Origin: Epinephelus fuscoguttatus
Taxonomy: Eukaryota; Chordata; Actinopteri; Perciformes; Serranidae
Direction of reading: 5' to 3'
DNA length: 64,000 nt
Assembly (NCBI RefSeq): GCF_011397635.1
Contig: NC_064752.1
Location: 699,501 to 763,500 of the forward strand
Positions 1 to 9,421 of the stretch are shown here, one piece after another. The stretch's first letter is position 1. Each line of letters opens with the position of its first letter. The position numbers and the translations under genes are program-made. The notes below the pieces were generated by a model, which was not told the DNA's origin, made no database searches, and saw nothing but the letters and a program-made list of their open reading frames with translations.

Positions 1-1494
1 CCTCAGGGGGATAATTTATCACCACTATTGTTTGCACTATATTTAAATGACTTTGAAAAATATGTGAGTCAATGGTACAACGGACTTCAACTTTTCTCAA
101 CTGAATGCCGCAATGTGATAAATGGTGAAATAGGGATATATTTGAAATGATATGTCCTGCTTTACGCGGATGATACGATTGTACTGGCAGAGACTCCTTC
201 AGCATTACAGGCCGCATTAAATGCAGTTGCTTCTTATTGTAAAAACTGGTATTTAACTGTCAACACAGACAAAACAAAGGTTGTTATTTTCTCTAGGGGG
301 AAATTACGGATACTGCCAGAATTTAAGTTTGGTTCAGATAAATTAGAAGTTACTTTTGAGTATGACTATCTTGGAACGTTATTTCATTTTAATGGACGAT
401 TTGATAAAGCAATAGCTAAGCAAGTTAAACTAGTTAAAAGAGCTTTATTCTCCTTGGAAAACAGAGTTACTAGATTACACTTACCTGTTGATATACAATG
501 TGAGTTATTTGACCAGCTTATAGTGCCTGTTCTTTTATATGGAAGTGAAGTCTGGGGATTTCATAAACTTGACCAGATTGAAATGCTTCACAGATCTTTC
601 TTGAAACGTTTACTTAATGTTAATAAACGCACAGCAAATTGTATTATTTATGGAGAGTTTGGTTGAAATAGTTTAGATTTAAAGGTAAACATGAGAATGA
701 TTAACTTTTGGGTTCATTTAATTAGTCATAATACAGCAAACATCTCTTTGACTGTGTTTATTGTTTTCAAGACTTTGTATGATGACAATATTTTTCAGTG
801 TAAATGGATTTCCAAAGTTAAAAATATTCTTGATGATTGTGGTTTATTGTATTTATGGCATGACGCTGGACGGATGAACCCTAAATATTTGAAATTAATG
901 ATTGAACGTAGATTATCTGACATGGAACCACAGAGATGGCATGAGAAATTACAAAGCAACCCTTTATGTGATAGTTATAAATTGTTTCAAACTGATTTCA
1001 CTTTTGAACCTTATCTGATTATGATAAGACCTGCCGAAAGAGTTTGTTTGTCTAAGTTTCGGTGTGGAAATCATAAGTTACCTATTTCTGAGCGCAGGTA
1101 TGATCGTGAAAATGTCCCCCGGAAATGTACTCTTTGTTTGACTGGCAATCGAGGAGACAAATATCATAATGTACTTGTGTGTTCTTTTTTTTGATAAAGA
1201 GAGAAGAGAGTTGGTCGGACAGGTCTACAGAGCAAATCCAAATATTTATACGTTTCAAAAGTTAATGTCATCTGGAAAAGTAAAGGTCTTGTCAAATTTG
1301 TTGAAACTTTTAAAGAAAATCTTGAATAGTTTCTCTTGATTTGCTTTGACTTGTATGTGTGTACACAAATTCTGTTTCATTTATTTTGCTGTACATTGGC
1401 TGCCGCCTGTCCTGATTTGTTAATGTTATTTTTTGTTGTCTGCCCCTTATACCCCGGGGAGGGGTCAAAAGGAATAAATGAAATTAAATGAATT
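1..1494 (+). mobile_element. Decayed non-LTR retrotransposon (LINE), reverse transcriptase and 3' end
   Basis: Frame 1 reads into a reverse transcriptase from the first base: a PQGDNLSPLLF block, then the catalytic LLYADDTIVL box (YADD) near 160-185, a thumb-like region, and a C-terminal cysteine/histidine cluster (CTLC...H...C) near 1126-1185. The frame is broken by TGA at 148 and 664 and by a slip in the T run near 1184-1192, after which the protein continues in another frame to about 1338. A short 3'UTR ends in an AATGAAATTAAATGAATT-like tail at about 1494. The 5' part lies outside the window. A LINE of the I/Nimb or jockey-like group is likely, but I cannot fix the clade. It abuts a truncated copy of element H, so it probably inserted into it. 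Inactive. Confidence 0.85.
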
Positions 1495-2490
1495 AGCACA
1501 AGCCTAAGGCATTTTACATTGTATAAATTAGCCTAGTTGCTAGCAGACTTTTCCTCTACTCACATGAAGCCAGGGACAACAGCAACATTTAACAAAGGTA
1601 ACGTTACAAAATTTGGCTCCACTACAACTCACAAGGTTCACTGACAAAACAACTGCCTTATAGTAAACATGTTTTCCAAACAAATATAACATGCTAACGT
1701 TATTAGCACAAGCCTATGGCATTTTACATTGTATAAGGGCGCACTCACACTAGGGCCAGTTGTTCCGTACCGTGCTGAAGCATGAATGCCCCCCCCCCCC
1801 CCTCCCCTGACCCCCACTGGCCCACACTCACATTGCCCTGAGCCCAAGTGTACTCAAGCACAGTTGCCTCCGACACATACGTCATCACGTTGAGATACGA
1901 CCTCTTCATCTGACCAACGCAAACCCTTGGACGCCGCCATTGATATTGTTGTTGTGGAGGGATGGTTGCATGGCTCACACGTCATCATCATGTTTCGCAC
2001 GTTGCGTACGTAACCTTGTGCACATGCGTGACCAAGTGTACCGTGCTTAAGCACACTTCTTCCAACTGTACCAGGCCAGGGAAGCGTACTGTACTCAAGC
2101 ACGGTACACTTGCACTCGCACTAGCCAAATAATCTGGTTTTATTGCCTTGTGTGAGTGCACCCTATATTAGCCTAGTGATCAGCGGAGATTTCCTCTGCT
2201 CATATGAAGCCAGGATAAATCACACACAAGACTTAAAATGCTATTTTAGTGGAGGCTTTATTGTCTTCACAATTTATTGTTTCTTATCTGTGAAATTAAA
2301 GTAAATCAAAGCTTTGTTTCCACTGAGGGAAATGGTGTCAGCTTACAGAGACAGACAGGAGGTCTGTGTTGCCGCCACATGTAGTGACATTTCTGGGGAG
2401 GTGCACGTCAGGCTACAGCGTAGGGCACACTACATCGACGCAGAGCCTACACCGTAGGTATGGCGCTAATTCAACGCAGAAGTATAAATT
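1495..2490 (+). mobile_element. Element H, copy 1 (5'-truncated, multicopy nonautonomous DNA element)
   Basis: The segment carries modules found again at 12.3, 25.5-30.7, 41.4 and 53.3 kb: the TTAGCACAAGCCTATGGCAT block, a CTCATATGAAGCCAGG block, a GAGGCTTTATTGTCTTCAC block and a right end GCAGAAGTATAAATTCTGCA. The right end is the inverse of the GGATTTATAC... left end seen in other copies, so H probably has terminal inverted repeats. No transposase is visible. The left half is missing, cut by the LINE, and a second element is nested at 1736-2164. Confidence 0.65.
1736..2164. mobile_element. Nested MITE with inverted ends AGGGYGCACTCACAC
   Basis: The left end AGGGCGCACTCACACTAGG and the right end, read on the opposite strand AGGGTGCACTCACACAAGG, match at 17 of 19 positions. 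Both sides are flanked by ATA (1733-1735 and 2165-2167), a possible 3-bp target duplication. It interrupts the CATTGTATA...TTAGCCTAG junction that is continuous in other H copies, which proves insertion. The interior has a C run near 1790-1802 and CCGTGCT/AGCACGG subterminal motifs in both orientations. There is no coding capacity. Confidence 0.7.
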
Positions 2491-3029
2491 CTGCATGAAT
2501 TTCAAAGAGGATCCCAACAAATAATTAAATGTATGGAATCATGTTCTATCTGGTACGTATGTTGTGTGTGGAAAAAGGAAATGAACAGTAAGGAAAAGTG
2601 ACAAGAATTGGGTGAGTTCAAGTTTAATGTGTTTAATTTAAGAAGAAAACAAAATCCATTCTATTGCTATTTATTATTGTAATCCATTGTGTCTGTAAAC
2701 AGTCGCTGGGTCTGTCAGGATGGAGACACTCGCTGTAATGTGACCGACAATATTTAAGACTTTTTAGGGACCTGCAGACATCCTGTTTGCAGTTGATGTT
2801 TTCAGCTCTCGTGCATTATTGTGTTCTGGTTTTATACCTGCAGTTGTATCACACTGTGTTGTTATATTAAGTATTAAAGAGAAACCTTTGTCATTAAGCT
2901 GACACACCTCATCTTACATAAAGTCAGAGATTACCCTGTGATGACATCAGCCACGGAGGTTCAGGTCCGATCACAGCAGCAGAAGCTAATTTAGCCTCAG
3001 TGCTACACAAAACAGACTGAACCAAGCTA
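2491..3029. other. Noncoding stretch, presumed eif6 intron
   Basis: No exon or clear repeat is seen. It lies downstream of the eif6 donor on the minus strand and is therefore probably intronic. I looked for the next eif6 exon on the minus strand here and did not find it. Confidence 0.4.

Positions 3030-3057
<28 letters not shown>
3030..3057. repeat. (AC)n microsatellite
   Basis: About 14 AC dinucleotides, about 50 bp inside the presumed first coding intron of eif6. Confidence 0.9.
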
Positions 3058-3061
<4 letters not shown>

Positions 3062-3109
3062 AAACTCCATTAAACTTCAGTGCCACGTGTATTAAAGGCA
3101 ACACTTCAC

Positions 3110-3216
3110 CTGTAGAAGTTCTCCGAGCCGGCGACAGCCACCAGACAGTATGTGTTGGTGAGTTTGGCGAAGCAGCCGATCTCGTTGTTTTTCTCAAACG
3201 ATGCTCTCACAGCCAT
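3110..3216 (-). CDS. eif6: eif6 first coding exon (eukaryotic translation initiation factor 6, N-terminus)
   Basis: The minus strand from ATG at 3216-3214 reads [20 protein letters not shown] and on to ...[12 protein letters not shown], which is the highly conserved N-terminus of eIF6, the factor that binds the 60S subunit, blocks premature joining to 40S and acts in 60S biogenesis. The exon ends in TACAG followed by GTGAAG, a good donor in phase 2, where the serine after ENFY is split in vertebrate EIF6. Upstream, the in-frame codons are an ATC/CAT repeat and 5'UTR, so the MAVR methionine is the start. A plausible acceptor (TTTCAG) puts the exon start at 3264. The remaining exons are not in the window and must lie beyond position 1. 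Only the N-terminal 35 residues can be judged; they look intact. Confidence 0.92.
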
Positions 3217-3556
3217 GATGATGATGATGATGATGGTGATGAGGAGGAGGGTTGACTTCTGATCCTGAAACAGCACGGAGTCTTTTAAACACTGGTCTTT
3301 GATCACACTCACGAGCTGGTGCTGCTGATCACATCACACACTGAGCCTGTTCATCAAATCATTTACGAGCTGAGCGGCTGTGACAGTTCAGCAGCTCCTA
3401 CCGAAGCTAACCGGCTAACGTTAGCTAGCTCTCAGAAGTTTACCGCTCAGCAGCCGGAAATGAAAACGTTTCCTCCACAGGCAGCTTCAACACAAAACAC
3501 ACTGATGGTCGTTTTTAAATGGCTCCTGATATTCAGTGGAAAGGAGGTAAAGTTAC

Positions 3557-3660
3557 CTGGGTACAGCTCGTGGCCTCCCAACATGCGTGGTGATTCCCTT
3601 CGACCACACGTGTTCACTTCCGCCTCGGGGGTCAACGCGATGACGTAGAACGTACCGTGC
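3557..3660 (-). promoter_or_regulatory. eif6: Probable eif6 promoter and noncoding exon 1
   Basis: On the minus strand, a donor CCAG|GTAACT at 3557/3556 can pair with the acceptor TTTCAG at 3267-3265, giving a 291-nt 5'UTR intron before the coding exon. Just upstream lie a GGCGGAAGTG ETS-type site (about 3617-3627), a CACGTG E-box (about 3606) and a TGACGTA CRE-like site (about 3640). This is a usual mix for TATA-less housekeeping promoters. The transcription start is inferred, not seen. Confidence 0.5.
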
Positions 3661-3764
3661 GTTATATCACCAATCAGGTCACAGTGAAGAGTTCAGAGGG
3701 AAACCACACAGCACTGTGTCTGTAAGCCACAGGGTTTTATAATGAATTTAAAAGCAACGAAGAA

Positions 3765-3808
<44 letters not shown>

Positions 3809-4480
3809 TTCTTTACTTATGCTGTTGTTCACTGTTTTTAATATACAGCCTTCACCTTTCTCCCCACATGCTTGTGTACACACAGTACTCCTGTCTATTC
3901 TTTACTTCTTTTCTTTTTTACTTTACTTTTTCTTTGTAATATGGAAAAGCACAACTGCCAAGCCAGATGGAAAAAAACAAACAAAAACAAACCAAACAAA
4001 ACAAAAACCTAATAATACCTAGTCCATACCCATTGAGTGCACAGGTGCCCACGTACAGTTTCACATGGTGTGTGTTTGGGATACAGGTCATAGGAAATTG
4101 CAGATTAAATAGTCAACTGAACCCATTAAGAAGAGCAATGTATTCAGACAGAGTGTTTGTGAATTTGATAGTACGATTGCTTTATTGAAAGTACAGCAGT
4201 ACCATTGCCAATAGTGGGATAGTTAGTGGGCTAAAACTGTACATTAGTAGTTGAGGTAGCACGTTGAAAGGCAGATAGTTAAAGTGTTTATATGTTGTAT
4301 TGACTTAAAAGTGGGGCGCACTGGTAGTTCACATGGGAAAGGTGCAGCTAGCCCTTGTTGCAGCTGTGTGGGTTGGAATCCAGCCTTTGTTCTTTGCTGC
4401 ATGTCTTCCTTGCTCTCTCTCCCATCCTTCCTGTCATGCTTCACTGTCCTGTCAAATATAGGCAAAAAATGTATATTATA
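3661..4480. other. Noncoding region with (AAT)n microsatellite
   Basis: It holds an (AAT)n tract at about 3766-3808 and otherwise AT-rich DNA. The short reading frames have no family resemblance and no splice context, so I see no gene. Confidence 0.5.
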
Positions 4481-4925
4481 GAAGCTCAGTTTTAGTAAGT
4501 TTTCCAACTTTTGCCAAGAGGGAACTTTAGATATTGGTCCCTAGATTATGTTCACCCAGTTTCATGCAGATCGCTCAAACTTCCTAGGAAGAGATCCATT
4601 TGAAGTGTTTTTCAAAACATTCAAAATGGTGGAAAATCTATATAAGCGGAAGTTATGGGTTCTTGAGGCAAATGTGTTCCTCATGAGGAGAGGCATCTCT
4701 GTGCAAAGTTTCATGTCTCTACGACATACGGGGCATGAGATATGCCCATTCAAAGTTTGACATTTCAATGGGTTGCTATAGCGCCCCCCTTTGGCCAATT
4801 GATGTAATATTGCTTCATTGGCATCCTCCCATGACCCTCTACCACTGTGCCAAATTTCACATGGATTGACCAAGTCAGTGAGGAGAAACACGTGGAACAG
4901 ACACACACAGAGTTTTCCTCATTAT
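4481..4925. repeat. Interspersed repeat R1, copy 1
   Basis: A 300-bp core (AAGCTCAGTTTTAG... to ...GATATGCCCATTCAAAG) recurs at 58686-58963 with over 90% identity by eye. It then continues with a GTCAGTGAGGAGAAACACGTGG block typical of noncoding teleost DNA repeats. A reading frame through it exists in both copies but has no recognisable domain and includes different stops, so the repeat is taken as noncoding. Confidence 0.7.
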
Positions 4926-5810
4926 ACAGTAAGAAAATAATTAAAATATAAAAAATAAGATCAGTATCAGTTATTACCATGAAAAATATATTTTATTAGA
5001 ACAATAAACTTTTCTTGTACAAAAAGTGCTATGCCATAAAACATAAAGCATGTCGTATCATAACAAGATAAGTAGTTTGTTGTTATAACATGAAATGTTT
5101 CACATTATAACAAGATAAATATTATATCGTTATCACAAGAAAACAAGGAAAAAATTATTTGAATTTTGTGAATGGGTCTTTCGGGAGAAGAATATGTGTG
5201 TTTATAAATAAGAAACCAAATCCTAATTTTCTTCATTGGGCTACAACTAACTAGCTAAACTAACTAACTAGCTAAAACTATTATTACACTTTCTTATTTG
5301 AAAAAAAAAAAAAACATTTTCAAGCCCATTTTCATATATACAGCTTGTTTGCCTTTTAGTTTACAATTCAGTACAAAGAAAATTTTTGATCAGAGTAAAA
5401 GAAAAAAATAAGTAAATAAAAATATGAGAGATATAAACAACCAATACATTCACAGTCTGATAACAATAGAGAAAAAATAAAATTAAAATAACTTCACAGT
5501 TGAAGAGATGTGGGCTAAGTAATATAAGATAATAACTAATAAGTTCTAATATCTCACACACTGTGCACATTTTTATAATGACAGTGTAATTTGTTCCTTT
5601 GCTTTGACTGTGTGTAAATAAGTAGTCTTTATAGCTTTTAAATAGCTTAATATTCATGTTTTAAATAATATTTATGTAGGAAGAAGTTATGTATTAGAAT
5701 GTTATTAGAATAATATTATATTAGAATGTTATGTAAGAAGTTACTTAATCACAAACAGTAGTGGATGATGGGGATTTTATATTCATGATTCATATTTAAT
5801 AATGAACAGT
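4926..5810. other. AT-rich noncoding DNA
   Basis: Long A/T runs and TAATATTA-type stretches are present. No gene, clear repeat boundary or regulatory cluster was recognised. Confidence 0.5.
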
Positions 5811-5950
5811 ATAAACATGTGTTTGTATCTGTAGGTTATGACCTGTCAGAAATATCATGTGTAGCTTCACTCTGTGTTCCACAGCCTCACATTTGTCTCC
5901 ACATTTTTCCAGCTGCTTCACAACCTCATGTTTTCAGTCCAGATGCTCAG

Positions 5951-5962
5951 CGTGTGTGTGTG

Positions 5963-5994
<32 letters not shown>
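5951..5994. repeat. (GT)n microsatellite
   Basis: About 22 GT units with one GC interruption, directly upstream of the CpG-rich block at 6.0 kb. Confidence 0.9.
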
Positions 5995-6029
5995 CATAGA
6001 AAAGGACTTAAGTCCCTCAGCTGTCTTCC

Positions 6030-6336
6030 CTCCGCTCTAACCTGCATAGCAACTGCACGCGCGGCTGTCCTCCTCCTCTCCCCGCGTGCAGCGCCGGGCT
6101 CTGCGCTCTGAGCCAATCGCGTCGGCCGCTCAGTGTGACGTCTTGTTTGTTGACACTTCCATTAGCTCGCCACCTGTGTGACGTCACTGCAGCAGGTTGG
6201 GGGTGGGGACGAACCAGAGCAGAGGAGGACGCAGAGAGCATCCAGGCTCAGCAGGAGGTCTCACTCCTCCCTGTTTTTATCCGCTCACATTCAACATCTG
6301 CTTTTTCTGCTGGATCCAACCAGTGAATTTAAACTG
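6030..6336 (+). promoter_or_regulatory. CpG-rich promoter block A with possible noncoding exon
   Basis: Locally GC/CpG-rich DNA in an AT-rich setting holds a CCAAT box (GAGCCAATCGC, about 6111), a TGACGTC half-palindrome (about 6136) and a full CRE TGACGTCA (about 6180). It is followed by a strong donor AACTG|GTGAGA at 6336/6337. No start codon with a long frame is present, so this could be a noncoding first exon of the plus-strand gene at 14.9 kb. The assignment is an inference. Confidence 0.45.
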
Positions 6337-6340
6337 GTGA

Positions 6341-6910
6341 GACACTGAGGCAGGCTTGTGATGTCAGACACATGCTGTGTGACAGGTTAGAGGTTTTCAA
6401 CAGATGAAAGTCTCATATTTACTCGGACATTTGAAACAGAGGGGAGATTTATGATTTACTAGAAGTGTTTTCTGGCTTTATGTTTCGGTTTTGTCAGAGA
6501 AAACAGTTCAGACATAAGGAGGACTAGTGATTGGTTTTGGCCTACTGGTGAACCCTCCTGCAGCCTTTCTATGGGAACCATCTAACCACTGCTTCCCATC
6601 AGGGTTGGACATTAGCACCCGGTGGCAGGGGGATTTTATGAACCTGCCTCCATGTTGGGTAATAAATAATCAAACCATTGAACTGTTCCATGAGCATGGG
6701 TGTGTTAGTCTAACATGATGGACTATGTATAAGACAATGTGGAGACATGTTACTGACATAAAGACAATGGCTGATGTCACAGAGCCAACACAACAGAGGA
6801 CATCTCCATGAACCGAAAGTAAAAAGGCGATTTTTTTCGTGATAAATAATAATAATAATAATAATAATACGTTGTTGTTTTTTTGCTTTGGTGTCTGCAT
6901 TTTGTTTATG
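6341..6910. other. Spacer between two CpG-rich blocks, with (ATA)n tract
   Basis: Holds an (AAT/ATA)n tract at about 6844-6869. No exon is supported. Confidence 0.45.
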
Positions 6911-7182
6911 TGCACAGAATCCCGCCCCCTTGTCCATCACAGCGCCATATTGAAGCTGGTGTGAAATAAGGAGCGGAGTGATCCCTCCTCTCGCAGTTAC
7001 AGGATCTTCGGACTCCGCCGACACGTCGCACACGAAACTCTGCCTGGAAACACCGTAAAGTAACCGGCGGCCGACAGAGACGGAGCGGCCTCTCAGGACA
7101 CGAGGGGTCGATTAGGTGGGATAAAATTAATTTCTGCTCCCGACAGCAGCTCTCACGTGTGTGTGTGTGTGTGTGTGTGTGT
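6911..7182 (+). promoter_or_regulatory. CpG-rich promoter block B, candidate first exon
   Basis: A CCCGCCCCC Sp1-type box (about 6923) and a GCGCCATATTG motif (about 6942) precede a CpG-dense stretch to about 7110. Candidate donors are AAA|GTAACC near 7060 and TTAG|GTGGGA at 7115/7116. A (GT)n tract follows at about 7158-7182. This is the second candidate start of the micropeptide gene whose coding exons lie 7.7 kb to the right; an alternative first exon relation to block A is possible. Confidence 0.45.
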
Positions 7183-8328
7183 CAGTAGGCGGAGCTCTGT
7201 GTTGTAAACATGTCCGCTCCTCTCCGTCACATTAACACAGAGGTGGACTGAAGCTGTGTGAGGACTCTGACACAGTCTGTGGTCCAGATAAGACCAACAC
7301 GGCGACACTGATATTAACTGGTTAATACGCCAAAATATAATTCAACAGCTAATACCTATGAAGCAGCTTCAATCATAAATACTCATACATGGGATTTAAA
7401 ACGTAGTTTCAGTGGCTTCTTCCATTAAGCCTTCGAAACATCACTTTTCTTGTGCTGCCTTTTGCAAAAACTTAAATCTTGAGCAGCTATTTGGTGCGAT
7501 TTGCATCAAAAACATGGGGAAAGGCAGTGTGCAACTTGGTAAGAAACGTCCCACAAATTGCAAAAAATAACAGAAATAAAATAAATTAAAAAATAAATAA
7601 AAATTTTTAAAAAATATTCTGAAAATGATTTTAAAAAAAGAATTAAAAAATAGTGAAAACTATATTTATAATAATAATAATAATAATAATAATACATTTC
7701 AAAATTATGTTGCATAACTATTATAATTTTAAGCACTCTTTCCAGGTAATTTCTTTGTTGTTGTTTTTTTTTTTTAACCTTTCTTTAAAAACAAACAACT
7801 AATTATTAATATTTGAGTCATTTCGTCTTTTGTTGCGTATTTCCTTCTTCTGACGTTTTCAAAAGAAATCAAGCCAGTTTGCTCAGGTGTCAAAGGGTTA
7901 AAAGGCTGCACTTTATACTAAGGCCACTTCAAGAGATGTGCAATTAAAAGTAGTGCAGGTTTCTGTTTCCTCAGCTGTAATGTCTCTCATGAAGCCCAGT
8001 GTGACATCCATCAGCTGATAGCAGCAGCCCTGATTCCTTAAAGTGGAGGAAGAATAAAGCTGAGGCTAACTCCTCTCACTTGCATCAAATCAATAATGCA
8101 GACAGGCTGTAATTAATCTGCCGGCGAGAGATTATTTATCTTAATTATTTCCTAGTGGGTGAACTGCATTCATGCCAACAGTGCTTCATTTAGGGGCTGT
8201 TCGTTATTTATGAGGGGGGAGGGGGGGTGCAAAAAAGGGGGAAGCAAGTCAGATAATTCTTTAAGCACTGGGAAGGGATGTTTTTTATTTTGGCAAATTT
8301 AAATAGGCTAGTTGTATTTTGTATTTAT
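7183..8328. other. Noncoding, presumed intron
   Basis: Includes an (AAT)n tract near 7668-7694 and poly-A/T runs. No exon was recognised. Confidence 0.4.
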
Positions 8329-9413
8329 TAGAGCTCCCACGACTAAGAACTTTCCTGTCGACCAACAGCCCTCATCAGGGTCCATCAGTGGACCAACAGC
8401 CCTCATCAAGGTCCATCAGTGGACCAGCAGTCCTCATCAGGGTCCATCAGTGGACCAACAGTCCTCATCAGGGTCCATCAGTGGACCAGCAGTCCTCATC
8501 AGGGTCCATCAGTGGACCAACAGCCCTCATCAAGGTCCATCAGTGGACCAACAGCCCTCATCAAGGTCCATCAGTGGACCAGCAGTCCTCATCAGGGTCC
8601 ATCAGTGGACCAACAGCCCTCATCAAGGTCCATCAGTGGACCAGCAGTCCTCATCAGGGTCCATCAGTGGACCAACAGTCCTCATCAGGGTCCATCAGTG
8701 GACCAACAGCCCTCATCAAGGTCCATCAGTGGACCAGCAGTCCTCATCAGGGTCCATCAGTGGACCAGCAGTCCTCATCAGGGTCCATCAGTGGACTAGT
8801 CTCCTGCATGTTTCTGATATTGCTGTAATGATGAAATGATATATTTTGAGTTGAAGGTGTGAGAAAGAATAGTATCAGTAACATTGTTAACACTGTGCTA
8901 CATTACAGAGAAATACAAACCGTACTAATGAACCTTCATTAATATAGGCCTATATTTTATCTCCAAGTGCACGTCACACACTGAGCGAGCCGCCTGTTAA
9001 TGACGCTGTGGGCTAATGGGCATGTAGCTACTTCCATGTTTCACATGATACGTCATGTTTGTAGTCGACCAATGAAGATGAGTTTACATATCACCTTGGG
9101 TTCGTCCTTCACCTTCTCAAAATGATCCCACACTTTGGATTTCCTGCCCGACATGTTATTAACTAGCCTGTGGAATAACTACAGGTACCAGTCCTGGAGA
9201 TTAACCTGACTCCTGTCTGACTGCTGAGCGTGGACACTTCCTGTGTCTGTCCTTTCAAAGTAAAGTCACACATGCTCCAGTCATATAGGTTTGGATTTAT
9301 TTTGACAAGGTGCAGCTCCTGATAGAGTTTCACTATTTTTTTCTGCGACTAGGTGACCAATGAAATCGTGCCGACTGATGACCTTTCTGGTCGACTGTTA
9401 GTGGGCAGCCCTG
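8329..9413. mobile_element. Nonautonomous hAT-type element carrying a minisatellite
   Basis: The left end (TAGAGCTCCCACGACTAA) and inverse right end (CAGGGCTGCCCACTAACAG) resemble each other, and GTCGACC motifs sit just inside both ends. Flanking 8-mers GTATTTAT (8321-8328) and GTACTTAT (9414-9421) differ at one base and fit a hAT 8-bp target duplication. No transposase frame is present. The left third is a 31-bp tandem array (separate entry). Confidence 0.7.
8359..8797. repeat. 31-bp minisatellite, about 14 units
   Basis: Units read GACCAACAGCCCTCATCA followed by RGGTCCATCAGTG. Two variants (CAACAGCCC...CAAG and CAGCAGTCC...CAGG) alternate irregularly. Each unit holds a perfect hairpin GGTCCA-TCAG-TGGACC. 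Because 31 is not a multiple of three and no unit has a stop, all three plus frames stay open and give the same repeating peptide; they are not genes. The first unit begins with the hAT subterminal GTCGACCAACAG, so the array arose from that end. Confidence 0.95.
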
Positions 9414-9421
9414 GTACTTAT

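Noticed and set aside
1-3109. Remaining eif6 exons
   Set aside because: I looked for the next conserved eIF6 segment on the minus strand and did not find it; this span is LINE, element H and noncoding DNA.
4548-4906. Frames in repeat R1 present in both copies
   Set aside because: Shared because the repeat is shared; stops differ and there is no domain.
8312-8839. Three overlapping plus-strand frames encoding repeated SSSGSISGP / HQGPSVDQQ peptides
   Set aside because: They follow from a stop-free 31-bp tandem repeat read in three frames and have no promoter, domain or splice context.
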